Translations under genes and position numbers: made by a program
Assembly (NCBI GenBank): GCA_030159075.1
Contig: BROG01000915.1
Span: 87,001 to 151,000 of the forward strand
From: Atrina japonica
Lineage: Eukaryota; Mollusca; Bivalvia; Pterioida; Pinnidae
Direction of reading: 5' to 3'
Length of the DNA: 64,000 nucleotides
The notes under the pieces: model-generated
What the model was told of the DNA's origin: nothing
Databases searched by the model: none
Seen by the model: the letters and a program-made list of their open reading frames with translations, nothing else
Part shown: one piece after another, positions 24,650-36,849 of the stretch
Layout: each line of letters starts with the position of its first letter
How positions within the stretch are numbered: position 1 is the first letter of the stretch

Positions 24650-25043
24650 ATGTCTTCTGCTGAGCATCCAGAGCCAGATACTAATGGAACAGAAAAGGAA
24701 TCCACTACACAGAAACAAGAGGAGACAACTAGTAATACTTCAGATAAAGGGGAGACAACTGCAAATACAGACAATGCTGAGAAGAAAGATGAACAAAAAG
24801 TTGATGAACAAGCGACACCTGAAAAAAGTGATGCTGAAAAAGGCGAAAAGAAGGAGTCTTCAGATGGGAAAGATGATGAAAAGGATGAAGTGAAAGACAA
24901 TGAATCTAAGAAAGACACAGTCAGTGTCAGAAGTCCAACACCAGAATACACACCGCCTAACTCAGCTGATGCATCATTTGATGAAACTGAGGATGCTGCC
25001 ACTAAAGATGAGGCACCTAAAGATGAAGAGAAAGAAAAAACAG
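24650..25043 (+). CDS. exon 1 of a large acidic, coiled-coil, prenylated protein
   Basis: The start ATG is set by three in-frame stops just upstream. The exon encodes 131 residues plus one base (phase 1), up to CAG followed by GTATAT at 25044. The product is a disordered, highly acidic Glu/Asp/Lys/Ser/Thr stretch (MSSAEHPEPDTNGTEKEST at the start, SPTPEYTPPNSADASFDETED near residue 95). No folded domain is visible. The composition is the same as at the start of exon 3, which supports their being one gene. The long frames in the other phases are shadows of this low-complexity DNA. I cannot name the family. Confidence 0.75.
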
Positions 25044-25049
25044 GTATAT

Positions 25050-25515
25050 AACTATTTACCTAGTCATTCAATCTATAAATAGGTGTATAACTGTAATTAA
25101 ATGCATATTAAAAACTTAATATGCAACCAGTCTCTCTTTGTCATGTGAGAACTGGTTATTGTAAACCTATAGTTAGTGGAGACTGGAGTTCGTTAATACC
25201 TATCGGTAAGCTGATATGGTATTCATTTTCTTGGAAATTCTGAGTAGTACATTGTCTCCATTATATATAAAGATTTGTAAAGTTATAAATCTTAAGACAG
25301 TAAAAGAACATGCAGACAGTACATAAACATGCAAGTGTCAATTTAGAGTTATTCCCCCTAGATGACATTTAGGGGAAAATGACATGTAACCAGCCATGTG
25401 AATTAATAGATACATTTGGTCAACTTATCTGATTCATGTTTGTATTTTTTAATTGCTTACACCTTAAAGTATAAAAGTATTTAATAGTGGTTTTCTGTAT
25501 CTTCCTTGTCTCTAC
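25050..25515. other. intron sequence, nothing recognised
   Basis: First part of intron 1, AT-rich. Confidence 0.4.
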
Positions 25516-25910
25516 TTCAGCTCTCTGTATGTAACATCACTCTTCAAACATCAGCCCATTCCCCATAGTCCCTACTTTCAACATGATCTCCTCATCACAG
25601 CACCTCTCTCCCCACATCATTCTCTCCCAACAGCTCCCACTCCCCACAACACCCTAATGTCCCCACATCAGCTCTCTCCACACAGTACCAGTCTTCCCAT
25701 ATCAGCCATTTCCCCACATCCCCCATCATCTTTTTCTCAGATCCCCTCTCCCAATAGCCCTGACTCCCCACAGAACCCTTGTCCCCACATCAGCTCTCAC
25801 TTCATATAGTATCCAACTTCCCCACTCATCTTCTTACCACAGCACTCCTCTTTCCACACTCCCTCTCCCAGCAACAGCCCTCTCAACAGCCCTCTCCCCT
25901 GGTCATTTTC
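25516..25910. repeat. G-poor, CT/CA-rich decayed minisatellite
   Basis: About 400 bp with very few G residues on this strand. It is made of variants of CCCCACATCAGCTCTCTCC separated by CAGCACC and CAACAGCCC. No exact unit remains, but the motif returns about every 40-45 bp. Confidence 0.6.
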
Positions 25911-26113
25911 TAATGTCACAGCTGAGTCAGACCTTTCCTGTCAATATCAGAATTGCATTGCACATTAAAGGCAGGGCTAGTCTTTTTGATAAGTACAAAG
26001 TCAATATTCATTTTACGTAACAATAAATTATACAAATATCATATAATGGGACTATAACACTAATTACTACTCATATATTCCAAAATTTCTACACTCCAGA
26101 CCAGAACATTATA

Positions 26114-26336
26114 CAATGGAACCTGTCTTGAGACACCATCCCTTCTGCCACTGATATATGGTCACTCAAGACAAGTGGTCCTTCAGAAGAGGTTTTATTT
26201 AAAGGATTATTTAAGCAAGTGGTTTTCAGAATCTTACAGTCTCAGTAAAAGCAGAAAGAATTTTGTTGTTGTTGTTGAAAAAGCACAGCTAATGCCCCGT
26301 TAAAACAGGTGGTCTTTCATGACAGGTTCCAATGTA
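26114..26336. mobile_element. MITE, ACAGTGGAACCTGTC family, with nested MITE end
   Basis: The left end is ATGGAACCTGTC and the right end is GACAGGTTCCAATGT. Inside, CACAGCTAATGCCCC at 26284-26298 is the end of the GGGGCATTAGCT family, so either one element inserted into the other or the two recombined. Confidence 0.7.
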
Positions 26337-26789
26337 TTACAGGTGACTCCTGATAATGACTTCTGACAGAGAAGGGGGTTAACCATTTCAGAAATATAAA
26401 CAAGTTCTAAAACAGGGATATAAAATATGTACACAAACCCACATAGTATCTAAGTATTTCAGAGGAGGATGTCATAAATATTCGAGTGGTCAATAACCCA
26501 AGTCTATTGAATACTTAACCTATATCTAAGAGACCTGCAATTGGTCAGAAGTAATTCTAGTAAAATGTATCTTATCAGTAAAGAGAAGAAATTAATTTTA
26601 CAATCTACTTGACCTTTAGGAATTATAATATGCATGTCCAATTGTATTTTCCAGCTCTTTAGGGACTTACATATATATATACATACATACATATAACATA
26701 TCTCTCTTTTTTATACATATAATATTGGTGGTTTCAGTATAGAAAATTCAAAATTTTCTTTAAATTAGTTCATGTGTAACTGTCTATTA

Positions 26790-27185
26790 ATTCTGCTGGG
26801 AACTGTCTTAACTAGAGAGTGTGTGTCACATTGATTTAGAGTGTGTAATAATTACTGCTAAGAACTCTATGGACTATAGTTACAGTGTATGTCATATTGT
26901 ACTATATGGACTGTAAAGTGTATGTTACATTAAATAAGAGTGTGTGTTACAAATTTTCCGAGAACTGTATGGACTACAGTACAGTGTACACGTATGTCAC
27001 ATTGAACTAGAGTTTGTAATGATTCATTCTGATGAGAACTGTATGGACTAAAAGGTGGACGTAGCATTGAATTAGAGTGTGTGTAAGATTCTGCTGGGAA
27101 CTGTATGGACTACAGTGTATGTAGCATTAAGTTAGAGTGTGTGTTACGATTCTGCTGGGAACTGTATGGACTATACATAGCTTGT
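26790..27185. repeat. diverged tandem repeat of ~75 bp ending at exon 2
   Basis: Blocks of GAACTGTATGGACTA followed by GTGTATGTCACATTG and AGAGTGTGT recur about six times. The last copy ends about 30 bp before the acceptor of exon 2, so the array occupies the branch-point region of the intron. Confidence 0.75.
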
Positions 27186-27213
27186 TAAATTGAAACATTA
27201 TTGTGTGCAATAG

Positions 27214-27342
27214 TTTTTGTGGGCTGGACTAAAACTACTCCTTACCTTGACGGAATGACTGCCGAGAGTAATAAATATGTTAAATTCAAAGTCATAGATG
27301 GTTATGAGATTATAGAATCTGACAAGATCTCGTTTGGCACAG
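27214..27342 (+). CDS. exon 2 of the acidic coiled-coil protein
   Basis: 129 bp (43 codons) between an acceptor (GTGTGCAATAG) and a perfect donor (GTGAGT at 27343). The phase is 1 at both ends, so it can be skipped without a frame shift. It reads through 42 complete codons without a stop, including VGWTKTTPYLDGM, KYVKFKVIDGYEIIESDKIS and FGTG. It differs from the disordered exons around it: it has Trp, aromatic residues and alternating hydrophobics like a short beta-rich fold. The polypyrimidine tract is poor and a minisatellite lies directly upstream, so inclusion may be regulated or variable. I do not recognise a domain. Confidence 0.65.
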
Positions 27343-27376
27343 GTGAGTAATTAGTTATTTAGCTCATAACTGAATG

Positions 27377-27659
27377 CTGTGGAACCTGTCTTGAGAGACC
27401 ACCCCAAATGCCACTGAAATGTGGTCTTCCAAGACAGGTGTTCTCTAAGAAAAGGGTTTAGGTATTTAAAGGAATATTTAACTAAGTGGCTTTCAGAATG
27501 TGGTCTCACAAAATAGGTGGTCTTTTATGACAGTGGTCTCACAAAACAGGTGGTCTTTTATGACAGTGGTCTCACAAAACAGGTGGTCTTTTATGACAGT
27601 GGTCTCACAAAACAGGATATCTTTTATGACGATGATCTCTCAAGACAGGTTCTACTGTA
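27377..27659. mobile_element. MITE, ACAGTGGAACCTGTC family, with internal 33-bp expansion
   Basis: The left end is CTGTGGAACCTGTC and the right end is GACAGGTTCTACTGT. In the middle a 33-bp piece (TGGTCTCACAAAACAGGTGG plus TCTTTTATGACAG) is repeated four times at 27500-27630. Because 33 is divisible by three, this makes a false 61-residue frame with an 11-residue repeat. Confidence 0.75.
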
Positions 27660-28079
27660 TTTTCAGGTATGTATTTAGAGAATAAACTTTCCTGCATTCA
27701 AGACAAAATGGTGTTGAGAAAAAAAAACACTCATGAACAGGTGCTCTCGCTCAGCAAAGGCATCCTATGTATACAGACAGCTTATGACACAATTTTTGCT
27801 GTAATAAATTATTCTTTCTCATCCTCTTTATCTATCTCACACACTTGATAATCATATACTGTACTACAATAGCATTAAACATTTTAGAGAATGCAGTTAC
27901 ATGGTATTCATTATTTCAATTTCAAAATATTATCAAAATATTATCTTACATAAGGCCTATTATTGACGTATCATCACCACTTTCTTTAATTAAGATTCTG
28001 ATATAAAATGCATTCAGTTACCAGCTTTGTCAACAAATCAGTAGGCTATTGTTGACAAGTGAAATTGATTATATTTTCT

Positions 28080-29105
28080 CTTAAGATGATCACTGATCAA
28101 CTTTTCGTAGTAGATTTGATGGTGATTCAAGAAAATTCAGAGAAATTACCTCAGAAAGATCGACCCAGGGGTGGGTCCATGGTGGGGCAAAATAATTCCC
28201 AGAAGGTATCCCTCTTTAAATATCTCCTCTTCCAGAACCACTGTATGAATTAAAAAATGGAATGTATCTGAGCTACAAACATGGATGTATAATTCAATTT
28301 TGTGGTTTTTTTAAGTTTTGAAATGTTTTTGACCTCTTTTCAAATTTTGTCATTTTCATTCATTTTTGTATGATTTCTTTGATTGTCTCCTTTTATATTT
28401 ACTTTATCACATTGCACTTTTTCACACAATCAGCTTGTTTTTCTAACTTGCTCAAGGGATTTTAATGAAACTTTACAGGAAGGAATGTACTTAAAGTCTT
28501 CTACCAAGTGTGTTTATTTCAGCTGGATGGGCTGAGGGGTGGATCCAGGGTGGCCAAAGTAGATCCCAGAGGGTACCTCTCCTCCTCCAGAACCACTGCA
28601 TATATTGAAAAACCAATTGTATCTGAGAAATCTACATGGGTGTATAATTCAACTTTGTGTTTTACTTGCTGTTCAGTCAGACTGTCATTTTCATTCATTT
28701 TTATATGATTTCTTTGATTATCTCCCTTTATATTCACTATGATGCATTCATGTCATGTTTTACCTGTAATTAGGAGAAGAAATATTTTTGTACTATAATT
28801 TTTCCAAAATCTTATTCATTGAAATTTTTATGAATTTTTAAGACTGCAAAAAAGGAGGTGGGTGTGGCACTTTTTCTTACTATCGTCTTGTTTTTCAAAA
28901 CCTCTGAAGAGATTCTGATGAAACTTTACAGGAAGCAAATACTCGAGGTCCTCTACCAAGTTTGTGTTATTTGACCCCTTCTTAAGTCTCAATGCCCAAA
29001 ACAAACCAAATATGTTAGATTTTCAAATTTCTTATGTTGTTTAATTTAGTCTACATTTTGTTCTTATTTTCAAATTTGTTGCTGATGCTCAGGTGAGCAA
29101 TATTG
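28080..29105. repeat. dispersed non-coding repeat containing a tandem duplication
   Basis: Two segments, about 28110-28300 and 28520-28670, share GGGGTGGRTCCA, CCAGAACCACTG and GTATCTGAG plus GGTGTATAATTCAA. Each is followed by TGAAACTTTACAGGAAG near 28470 and 28920. The end CTGATGCTCAGGTGAGCAA resembles other high-copy repeat ends here. Confidence 0.55.
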
Positions 29106-29109
29106 GCCA

Positions 29110-30580
29110 ACTGGGGCCCACATATTTTTGTTTGGCTATTTTGTTTTTCGTTTTTTTGTTTTGTTTTTTTTTGTTTTTTTTTTTGGTTTTGTTTTGTTTT
29201 TTGGAACTTACTAAAATACTCGATGAGTTGGTGACTGCATCATTAATACAATAAAATGCCAAAAGTATAAAATGGGGCATTTTTCTTTACAGTTTTACAG
29301 TATGTGTTCTTTTTTTTAGCATTTTAGGGCAATTATAGATCATAAAGTGCTATCATGAATGAGTGCTATAATAGAATTATTTACGACCTCTTCCTTTAAA
29401 ATCACAAATTATGTATCAATATTGACAAAATATAGCCATTACAAAGGTATTTCATAGAGGGGAGGTACATGTAGCCCCCATGAAATGCATTTAATTTATT
29501 CATACATTGGCAAAAATAAGAAATAGGCACCCAGATAACACTGTGAAAAACACCAAAATATAAAAACATATACCATAAATTAGAAAACAATGCAATTAAG
29601 CATGTTTTTCAGTTAATAGAAATGTTTAATATGATGAAAAATTTTTCAAAAACATTTGGCATAGACACATTATCTATAATTGATAAAAAAAAAAGAAATA
29701 TTGACAGTTCATGTATGTTCACACTATAAGGTATAACGAAATTCTCATAATCCTGGATTAATCATATATAAACATGATATTATTGTATAATGTGATATAT
29801 GATTATATAACACATATATGATCTATCATAATTAAAGGCTTGGTGATTAAAATTGTATATAACACACAGGTGTAAATCAGGTAATTTTTTGTTGTACCTG
29901 GGGGATGTTATGTAAAGGTGTAAAACCAGATATTTTATTTGTAATCTGATAAATCAATCAAAATTTTAAAAACAAACAAACAAAAACTTGTGTGTACACG
30001 AACTTTAATTTTCCTGGTTGGTCAGAACTTTAATTTTCTTAGTTGGTCAACTTAGTGTCACCTCTCAGCTAACATGCTATCAATAACCAGGTAATTGATT
30101 TAATTAAATACCTTGTATACCTATACCTATACAGGTATAGTGCTCTCATTGATTTATTTTGTTCACTGTTTACCATTTCTCAATACTCACCACTATCTGA
30201 CATATCTATAACACACAGTTTGCTTCATTTTATATCCTGTTGATATGCCTTGATTAACAGGTATTGCCAGGTGAGATCAACAGGTAAAAATGCAATAGTG
30301 TTTCAATTCAAAAGTGATTTGATGTTTTTCTGACTTGTCTGTGAGTAACATATTAATTGTTGAAAGTAGTTACGCAGTTTTCAGTATGCTACCGATGTTA
30401 GGAGTACTGACTTGATTTGTGACAGAAGCACTTTAATGTGGTGTTTGCGAAAGAGACTTTGACCATTTTGTTTTGACTCACATACAGTGATTTATTTCAA
30501 AGGGTTTACTCAGAGTCTGTATTGAGGCATTGTAATATAGCCTATAGGATATATTCTAAATATCCCATATAAAAGGTAAA
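29110..30580. other. intron 2 sequence, nothing recognised
   Basis: AT-rich, with a T/G-rich poly-T patch at 29130-29200. No exon with paired splice sites was seen. Confidence 0.3.
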
Positions 30581-30584
30581 TCTA

Positions 30585-30588
30585 TATA

Positions 30589-30660
<72 letters not shown>
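30585..30660. repeat. (TA)n microsatellite
   Basis: About 75 bp of alternating T and A. Confidence 0.97.
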
Positions 30661-30663
<3 letters not shown>

Positions 30664-30786
30664 ACACTTTGATTTTATATTTTTAATGTATTATTGTCAT
30701 GGTATATCACACTGCATATATAATATATATCTTACAGTTTTAATAGAACATTTTTCATACAATTTTGGCCACATTTGGATATATAC

Positions 30787-30970
30787 CGTGGAACATGTCT
30801 TTTAAGACCACTTATTAAAAACCATTCAGTTAAATAAATCTGTACATAAAACTTTTTTTGAGAGACCAACGTTCATTAAATATCACATTTCAGTGGTAGA
30901 TATGATGTCTCTCATGGCAGGTTTCTCTGTATTGATTACTGTGAGACTTGTCTTGAGAGACCACTGTTTT
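30787..30970. mobile_element. decayed MITE, ACAGTGGAACCTGTC family
   Basis: CCGTGGAACATGTC at the left and GGCAGGTTTCTCTGT near 30916 are decayed ends. A second end-like TGAGACTTGTCTTGAGAGACC follows at 30941, so two copies may be joined. Confidence 0.55.
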
Positions 30971-31309
30971 AAACCTCCATCTTGTGAAACCAAAATGAAG
31001 TAATGACTGAGTCAGACTAAGATATCTGAAGAGTGAATCTCTATCACGTATCAACTGTAGTGAGTGCACATCTGTCTCCAAAAGTTCTCAAATTTCTATT
31101 GACACAACTCCCATCATCCAACACCTTTGAACCTCACCTCAACTAGTATGAAGCCTCACCAAAGACCTGTAGTGAGAGAGATGTGAGTGTCATCAGAGAC
31201 ATTCAGACCTTAACTAAGAATATCCAGTCTCTAATGAGAGTGCTTCTGTAATAAAAATCTGTTTTTACAGTGTCTTAAATTTTAAGTAAAAAAGCACACC
31301 AGGGCTCAG

Positions 31310-31671
31310 AGACTGTTAAAACAATAGTGAGAGAACACCTGCCCTTAAAGACTGTGAAACCTCTAATGACATAACACTGGCCCTCAAATACTGTTAGGCC
31401 TAAACCTCAAGAAAGAGATCATCTGCCCAAAAAGACTCTTAAACCCCTAGTGAGAGAACAACTGCCCTCAAAGACTCTTAAACCCCCAGTGAGAGAACAC
31501 CTGCCCTCAAAGAGTGTTAAACCCCTAGTGAGACAACTCCTTCCTTGAGGGCAGGTATTCTCTCCACAGGGGTTTAACAACAGTCTTGTGTGTGTGCTCT
31601 CTCTCTAGACTTTGAGGGAATGTGTTCTGTCACAAGGGGTTTAACATCTGTCCTCAAAGTCTAGTGAGAGG

Positions 31672-31674
<3 letters not shown>
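31310..31674. repeat. ~50-bp repeat in direct and inverted copies
   Basis: The motif CTGCCCTCAAAGACTCTTAA plus ACCCCTAGTGAGAGAACA is repeated directly about five times (31330-31530). It then turns over at 31535 (TTGAGGGCAGGTATTCTC plus AGGGGTTTAAC), giving long inverted pairs that can form a hairpin. Confidence 0.8.

Positions 31675-31731
<57 letters not shown>
31674..31731. repeat. (CA)n microsatellite
   Basis: About 56 bp of CA. Confidence 0.97.
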
Positions 31732-31733
<2 letters not shown>

Positions 31734-31739
31734 TTGATA

Positions 31740-33570
31740 CACATAGGCTACATAATGTAGATCTTTGGTTTGATTTCTCACTTCCGACCATTCTTATGAG
31801 AACTTGAGGCTGTGTTATGTCTGTTTAGTGTGATTTTAGACACATAATTTAACACACATGTTTGTACAGATTAAATCCTATACATCCATACTGTGTTTAA
31901 ATGTTGGGGTTAAATACTGTAACTCTAAAATAACCATGTTATTGTAAATATTGGTTCTTCTATCTTCACATTTAAACCTAGGACAATGTGTGAATAGTAT
32001 ACATTACATGTATATATATATTGTACAGCAAAAATACTGAATTACTCAACTTATAAATGGGACAAAATTTATCTACAAGACATTTCGTCATACAGTTAAG
32101 TTTTATTTTTTATGTATTTATATATATTTATAATTTTTTTATTTATATGAATTTGCTACATAATTTACCTGTAGAATCTATTTGTATACATTTACCTGGA
32201 AATTTTCTCTCTCATTTAATTTTCACTGTTTTCACCTGAAATGAGAGAGCAAATTTAAAATGAAGACGACAAATAATTTCAACATGAACACCGTCAATCA
32301 TGACATCTATGTGACTGTTGCCATTTAGGACAAATTTAAGACAGGGTGAATATGTTTTCAGTCACAGATGGGCGAAAATAAGCTTTGGCAAAATATCCAG
32401 GTATACAGTATTTAAAATTTTCAAATTAGTAACAACTTCATTATTTCAAATAACATGTTTTTTCTTTTATTTTTTCTTCCTTTTAGTATTTGTTTGTTTG
32501 TTTTTTATTTTTCTGAGACATTTTATTAGTTACCAAAAAAACTACAAGTAATTGACTCAGACTTTAAGTAAGGGTGTGGATGTCATATGTTCAAAATAAC
32601 TCAGATATTTCTCTGAAACTTGGTCTTAAATTGTTGTTGCACCTATAGGAATAATTTTTGGCAGTGAAAACATTTTAGTCTGATAAGATTTTCATTTATT
32701 GGTCAAAGTGGATTGGACAAGTGTATAAATCAAATCAAGGTATACAGGTAGATTAAAAATCGATCTGTTATATACACAGGTACATACCAGGTAACAGCCG
32801 AAGTAAACAGACTAATGAATGGACAGACTGGTGTAGTTTAATCTTTGTGACAACTTTATTTTAAACAATTATTCTGATTTTTCACTAGCTTTAAAGTCCT
32901 GTGATCTGAAAATCTGTGCATTAAAGTACAGTTTTAAAAAAAAAGGAAACTGATAAAAATCTGAAATATGTTACATTTATTCAACTTTATCAATTCACTA
33001 TATTCAAGAAGGTATTGAAATGATAATAATATTACAATATCTGTACCAATTTAATTTTAATTTGATCATGCATATTTCATTGATTAAATGTGTACTACAT
33101 GTACATGTACGCACGGTAACATATTTCAATTTCTGTTAGATTGTCTCCCCTTAATCACTGTCTCTCCTGGGAGACCTAGGCCACTATACATGTTTTAAAA
33201 GAATGTAATGAATGTCATTTTTTCAATTAATAGAAATAGTTTATAATAAAAATTTAAATTTTAATGAAGTTTAATGAAAAAAAACTTTTAATTACAAATT
33301 GGTTGTTTTGCCCTCTTTGACAAATTACTACCTTACTGCACTTTACAATACTGTAATGTATACATAACCTTAATTAATTTGTCGAGGGGTCCCCCATTTC
33401 CTAATACATTGTAGCTAGCCCACTGCACTTAACAGTTATGTTCTATATAAAATGTGCCTTTAATTTAGTTGCTGAGTGCCCCGATTTCTCAATAGCTTGC
33501 CTACTGCACTTTCCAATAAGTTATATATAAACTGTAGTTTAAATTATGTTGCTGAGAGAACTTCACTTAC
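31740..33570. other. intron 2 sequence, nothing recognised
   Basis: AT-rich without a supported exon. Confidence 0.3.
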
Positions 33571-33580
33571 ATTTGTACAG

Positions 33581-33705
33581 GGGGTCTCCATGACAATGAT
33601 GAAGTGCTTTACATAATGACCTCTGACCCCTTGTCAGGACAAGTTTGGCCCTCCATGGATCTCTTATCTGACAATTTGGTGAAGTATGCCTGGTTACTTT
33701 TTTAA
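33581..33705 (+). CDS. possible alternative last exon of the acidic protein gene
   Basis: After a good acceptor (CTTCACTTACATTTGTACAG) there is a GC-richer stretch that stays open in the frame inherited from the phase-1 exons upstream. It encodes 40 residues including LHDNDEVLYIMTSDPLSGQV and WPSMDLLSDNLVKYAW, then TAA. An AATAAA follows at 34040-34045. The composition is like folded protein and unlike the AT-rich intron around it. The only GT sites inside (33679, 33684) would not restore phase 1 for exon 3, so it would act as a terminal exon. It could also be chance or a remnant of another gene. Confidence 0.3.
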
Positions 33706-34370
33706 AAAAAAAGTTGTATTTGAAGAGACAGGACTGACCCATTTATAAAGCCCTGACACAATTTCTTATCATTTTTGCACACTAATTATTTTTTTTCTTT
33801 TCAGAAATCTGAAATTCTGTCTAGTTTACATTTCAAAATTTAAAAAAAAAAGTTTTTGAAAATTGTCTATCGACCAGTCTATTTCTAAAACTTCAGGCTG
33901 AGGCACTTCAAACAGATTCTTTTTTAATGATGGCCTAGAATGTCAATAGTCTGCTCCAAGATGCATTGTGAAAAGGTTTTTCTTCCCCACCATTAAAAGA
34001 GACTGCTATTATTTAACATAGATATAAATGTTAAGAGATAATAAAGACAAATACACTGCATGTATTACAAGTACCTTGATAATTATGTTGAATAAGCAAA
34101 CATTCTTCTATGTTTAAGGATTTTTTATTTATTTTAAAAACACTTAAACAAATGAAAGCTGTAAATTGCATTTAAACCTTATAAGTAATTCATTACTTAA
34201 AACATTTTGTTGACAGACACTAATGGCACTTCTGACATTACCATGGTAACCAAAATTAAGTACCTGACCCAGAGCAGTAATTTTGTATACTGCACTATGT
34301 ACAATGTCACAGGTGCAGACTGAAGATTGCACCATTTCTACTATACATGTATGTTAATTATCTCATCAAT

Positions 34371-34569
34371 CCCTGTTGTCACATTTAGACTCACCCAAAT
34401 CAATAATTAGTATGATCTACTGTCATAATTCAGGGTGAACGAATTAACTTTGCAGGGGAAAATATTGTAAAAATTAGTTTCTAAGTCATACACGCCATTA
34501 CTCTGATAGTGGACTTGACCAATCTTTATCATTCTTTGAAATGGGTGAGTCCAAATGTGCTTACAGGGG
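34371..34569. mobile_element. MITE, CCCTGTTRTCACATTTAGAC family, copy 2
   Basis: The left end CCCTGTTGTCACATTTAGAC and the right end GTCCAAATGTGCTTACAGGG pair in inverse, and both continue into GGGTGAG/CTCACCC. It is the same element as 13667-13860. Confidence 0.75.
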
Positions 34570-34579
34570 TTGATCAATG

Positions 34580-35330
34580 ATTTGATTGATACGCTGCAAC
34601 AGTATATGCAAATGATTGCTTTAAATTGTCGAATTACACCAGAAATAGTTTTATGTGTTTATTGATAATCTTAGAGAGAATATTGTATGCATGTATAGAC
34701 TGCCATTACTCAGTCCAATACAGACAGACTATCTCTCTATCTGCACTCACAGCTAGCAGGATGATGTATTTTTTATCATGAGCAATATGGATTTGTTTGG
34801 CAAGAGCCGCTTATTGATAATTCTGTAAAAACAGTATCTGAAAATTACTGATAAGGAATTTTACAGTGTGCTCATAGCAACTTATCCATTAAACAACAAG
34901 ATTCCAGAAAATCCAAGAGTATGCATATTCAAGTGTTGAACAGGAAGTTGTACTAGCTAAGTGCTTTATTTGCCAACAAATCTGATGTGGTCATTTTTTA
35001 TCAAAGAATTTTCCGTAATGACATGACAGAAACATTTCAATCAAAGATTTTACCACAATGACATGAAAGTAACCATATTTCTCAAAGAATTTACTAGAAT
35101 TTAGAAAAGAGGGATCTGTATTATAGGAAGAGGACATACTGGCTTATAAAGGTCATGTTTTAACATACTAAACAACAATAAATATAACAGGTTCCCCAGT
35201 TTGAACTGCAAATCAGTATAAGAAAATGTTACTGAACGGATTTTCCACTGGACTCATTTATGCTTTAAAATTCCTGACACCATTGTGATTAAATAGTACT
35301 GATATATAAAAATCTCAGATACCAAAGTAT
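34580..35330. other. intron 2 sequence, nothing recognised
   Basis: AT-rich. There is a loose triple repeat of AAAGAATTTTMC plus RTRATGACATGA near 35000-35100. Confidence 0.3.
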
Positions 35331-35359
35331 AAATCAATAGGATGTCCAGGACATAGATA

Positions 35360-35425
35360 CAAATCCGGTAAAAATGGACAAACACGGACCTCTGGAAACC
35401 AAGAGGTGGGATCAGGTGCCATATC
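35360..35425 (+). repeat. dispersed repeat fragment with GGGATCAGGTG core
   Basis: AAATGGACAAACACGGAC followed by GGGATCAGGTGCC resembles segments at 40700-40760, 43180-43210 and 49100-49145, which share GGAAACGGGATCAGGTGTC-like cores. The type is unknown. Confidence 0.4.
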
Positions 35426-35566
35426 TTAGTATTTATACAGTTACAGTGTTAAATTTGGTTAACTTATGTAGGCTATAACAGTACTAATATCATAATCACA
35501 GTCCATTTATATAGTTCCTGAGAAACTTAAGACTAATTCTGATTTGATTGAATTAATTTATTTTGA

Positions 35567-35822
35567 TTTTGAATAGTGTTTTATGTCACACTCATCAATT
35601 TTTCAGTTAAATGCAGGTTGAGGCCAGTTTTTCATGATGGAAGAGAGAACCTGGTTAAAATGTACCCAGGAAGAGACCACCGGCCAGCCAAATGTAAACT
35701 GGCAATCTTTCTCACAAAATCAGTCCAGGTTCCAATGAGGCTCAAACCTGCGCTTACCAGAAGTGAGAGACTTCAAGTTTCAAAGCATGAATCTCTAACC
35801 ATTTGGCTATGGAGGCCCTGAT
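35567..35822 (-). mobile_element. tRNA-derived SINE, family A
   Basis: Minus-strand copy with the head at 35822 (GGGCCTCCATAGCCAAATGG), a B-box-like AGGTTTGAGCC and the body blocks of the family. The end is near TTTTGAATAGTGTTTTATGT. The 81-residue frame over it is an artefact. Confidence 0.75.
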
Positions 35823-35829
35823 TTGATTG

Positions 35830-36760
35830 GCAGAGAGACTGTTGTATATGTATATAATATGCATCAACAGTATTTCACATATCAGTTTCAGTTTTGACAT
35901 TTCTTTCTGTTCTCAAATTTTTTGCAGATTTATAATTTAAAACTACATGTATTGTCCCTGAAACAAATTGGCACATGTGTATTAACTCATTCACTCCTAA
36001 AGACACATTTGGACTGGTCTTAGTCATTGATTTATAGAAGAGTCCATTGTTTTTCAGGGGTTGATGAGTTAAGATAGATGTATAACTTAGTGCAATTGGA
36101 TCTAAAGTTCAAAATCAACTTCATACAGATTGTAGTTACATTACTAATTTGATTTTGATCAGAAGTACTCTCACAACATACAGAGAGTTAACTCATTGAC
36201 CCCCCCAGCCTTTATCACAGTACAATCCATTGTTTTCTAAAGGTAGATGTGTTACCAGATAGGATGCAACCACTCAGGTTGACTTGGCAGTGGGAAGATC
36301 ATTGGCCTTACAAGACTTTAAATATCCTTTCAACCTTACAATCACAATAGGCTGGCTCAATACAGCAGGAAAGAAGATACCATTAAGATTCACAGGAATG
36401 AAAGGAGTAACATAAGAATTTCTTTTGCCAAGCACTCAATATCAGAAGTGAAAGCGAGCACAGATCTTTCAGAGATGCCAAAAAATGTTACCTATCCTAT
36501 GGGTGTATGCTAATGTAGTAAGCATACTTTAACTTTTCAGGCTTACCATGACCCAGCATTGATTCAGATCTGGTTGCACTGCATTGATTTAGATCTGGTT
36601 GCACATGGTTGCAAGATCCATCACCACTGAACCACCTGTAGTGGTGATTTACTTATGCTATAAATGTATTGTTCTAGATATATAGGAATATTCCACTGTC
36701 GAAATTGTTATTCACTTGATCTTTTAGCCTTGTAGCCTTTAGCTTTTTTAGCTCGCTCAC
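35830..36760. other. intron 2 sequence, nothing recognised
   Basis: AT-rich, with a short duplication of ATTGATTTAGATCTGGTTGC at 36557-36605. Confidence 0.3.
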
Positions 36761-36767
36761 ACACTCA

Positions 36768-36769
36768 CA

Positions 36770-36803
<34 letters not shown>

Positions 36804-36842
36804 CACACACACATGCACACACACACATACACACACACACAT
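36768..36842. repeat. (CA)n microsatellite
   Basis: CA runs interrupted by TG and TA steps. Confidence 0.96.
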
Positions 36843-36849
36843 ATTAATT

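Noticed and set aside
27500..27685. Protein with 11-residue repeat SQNRWSFMTVV
   Set aside because: It arises from four 33-bp units inside a MITE, within an intron of the supported gene.
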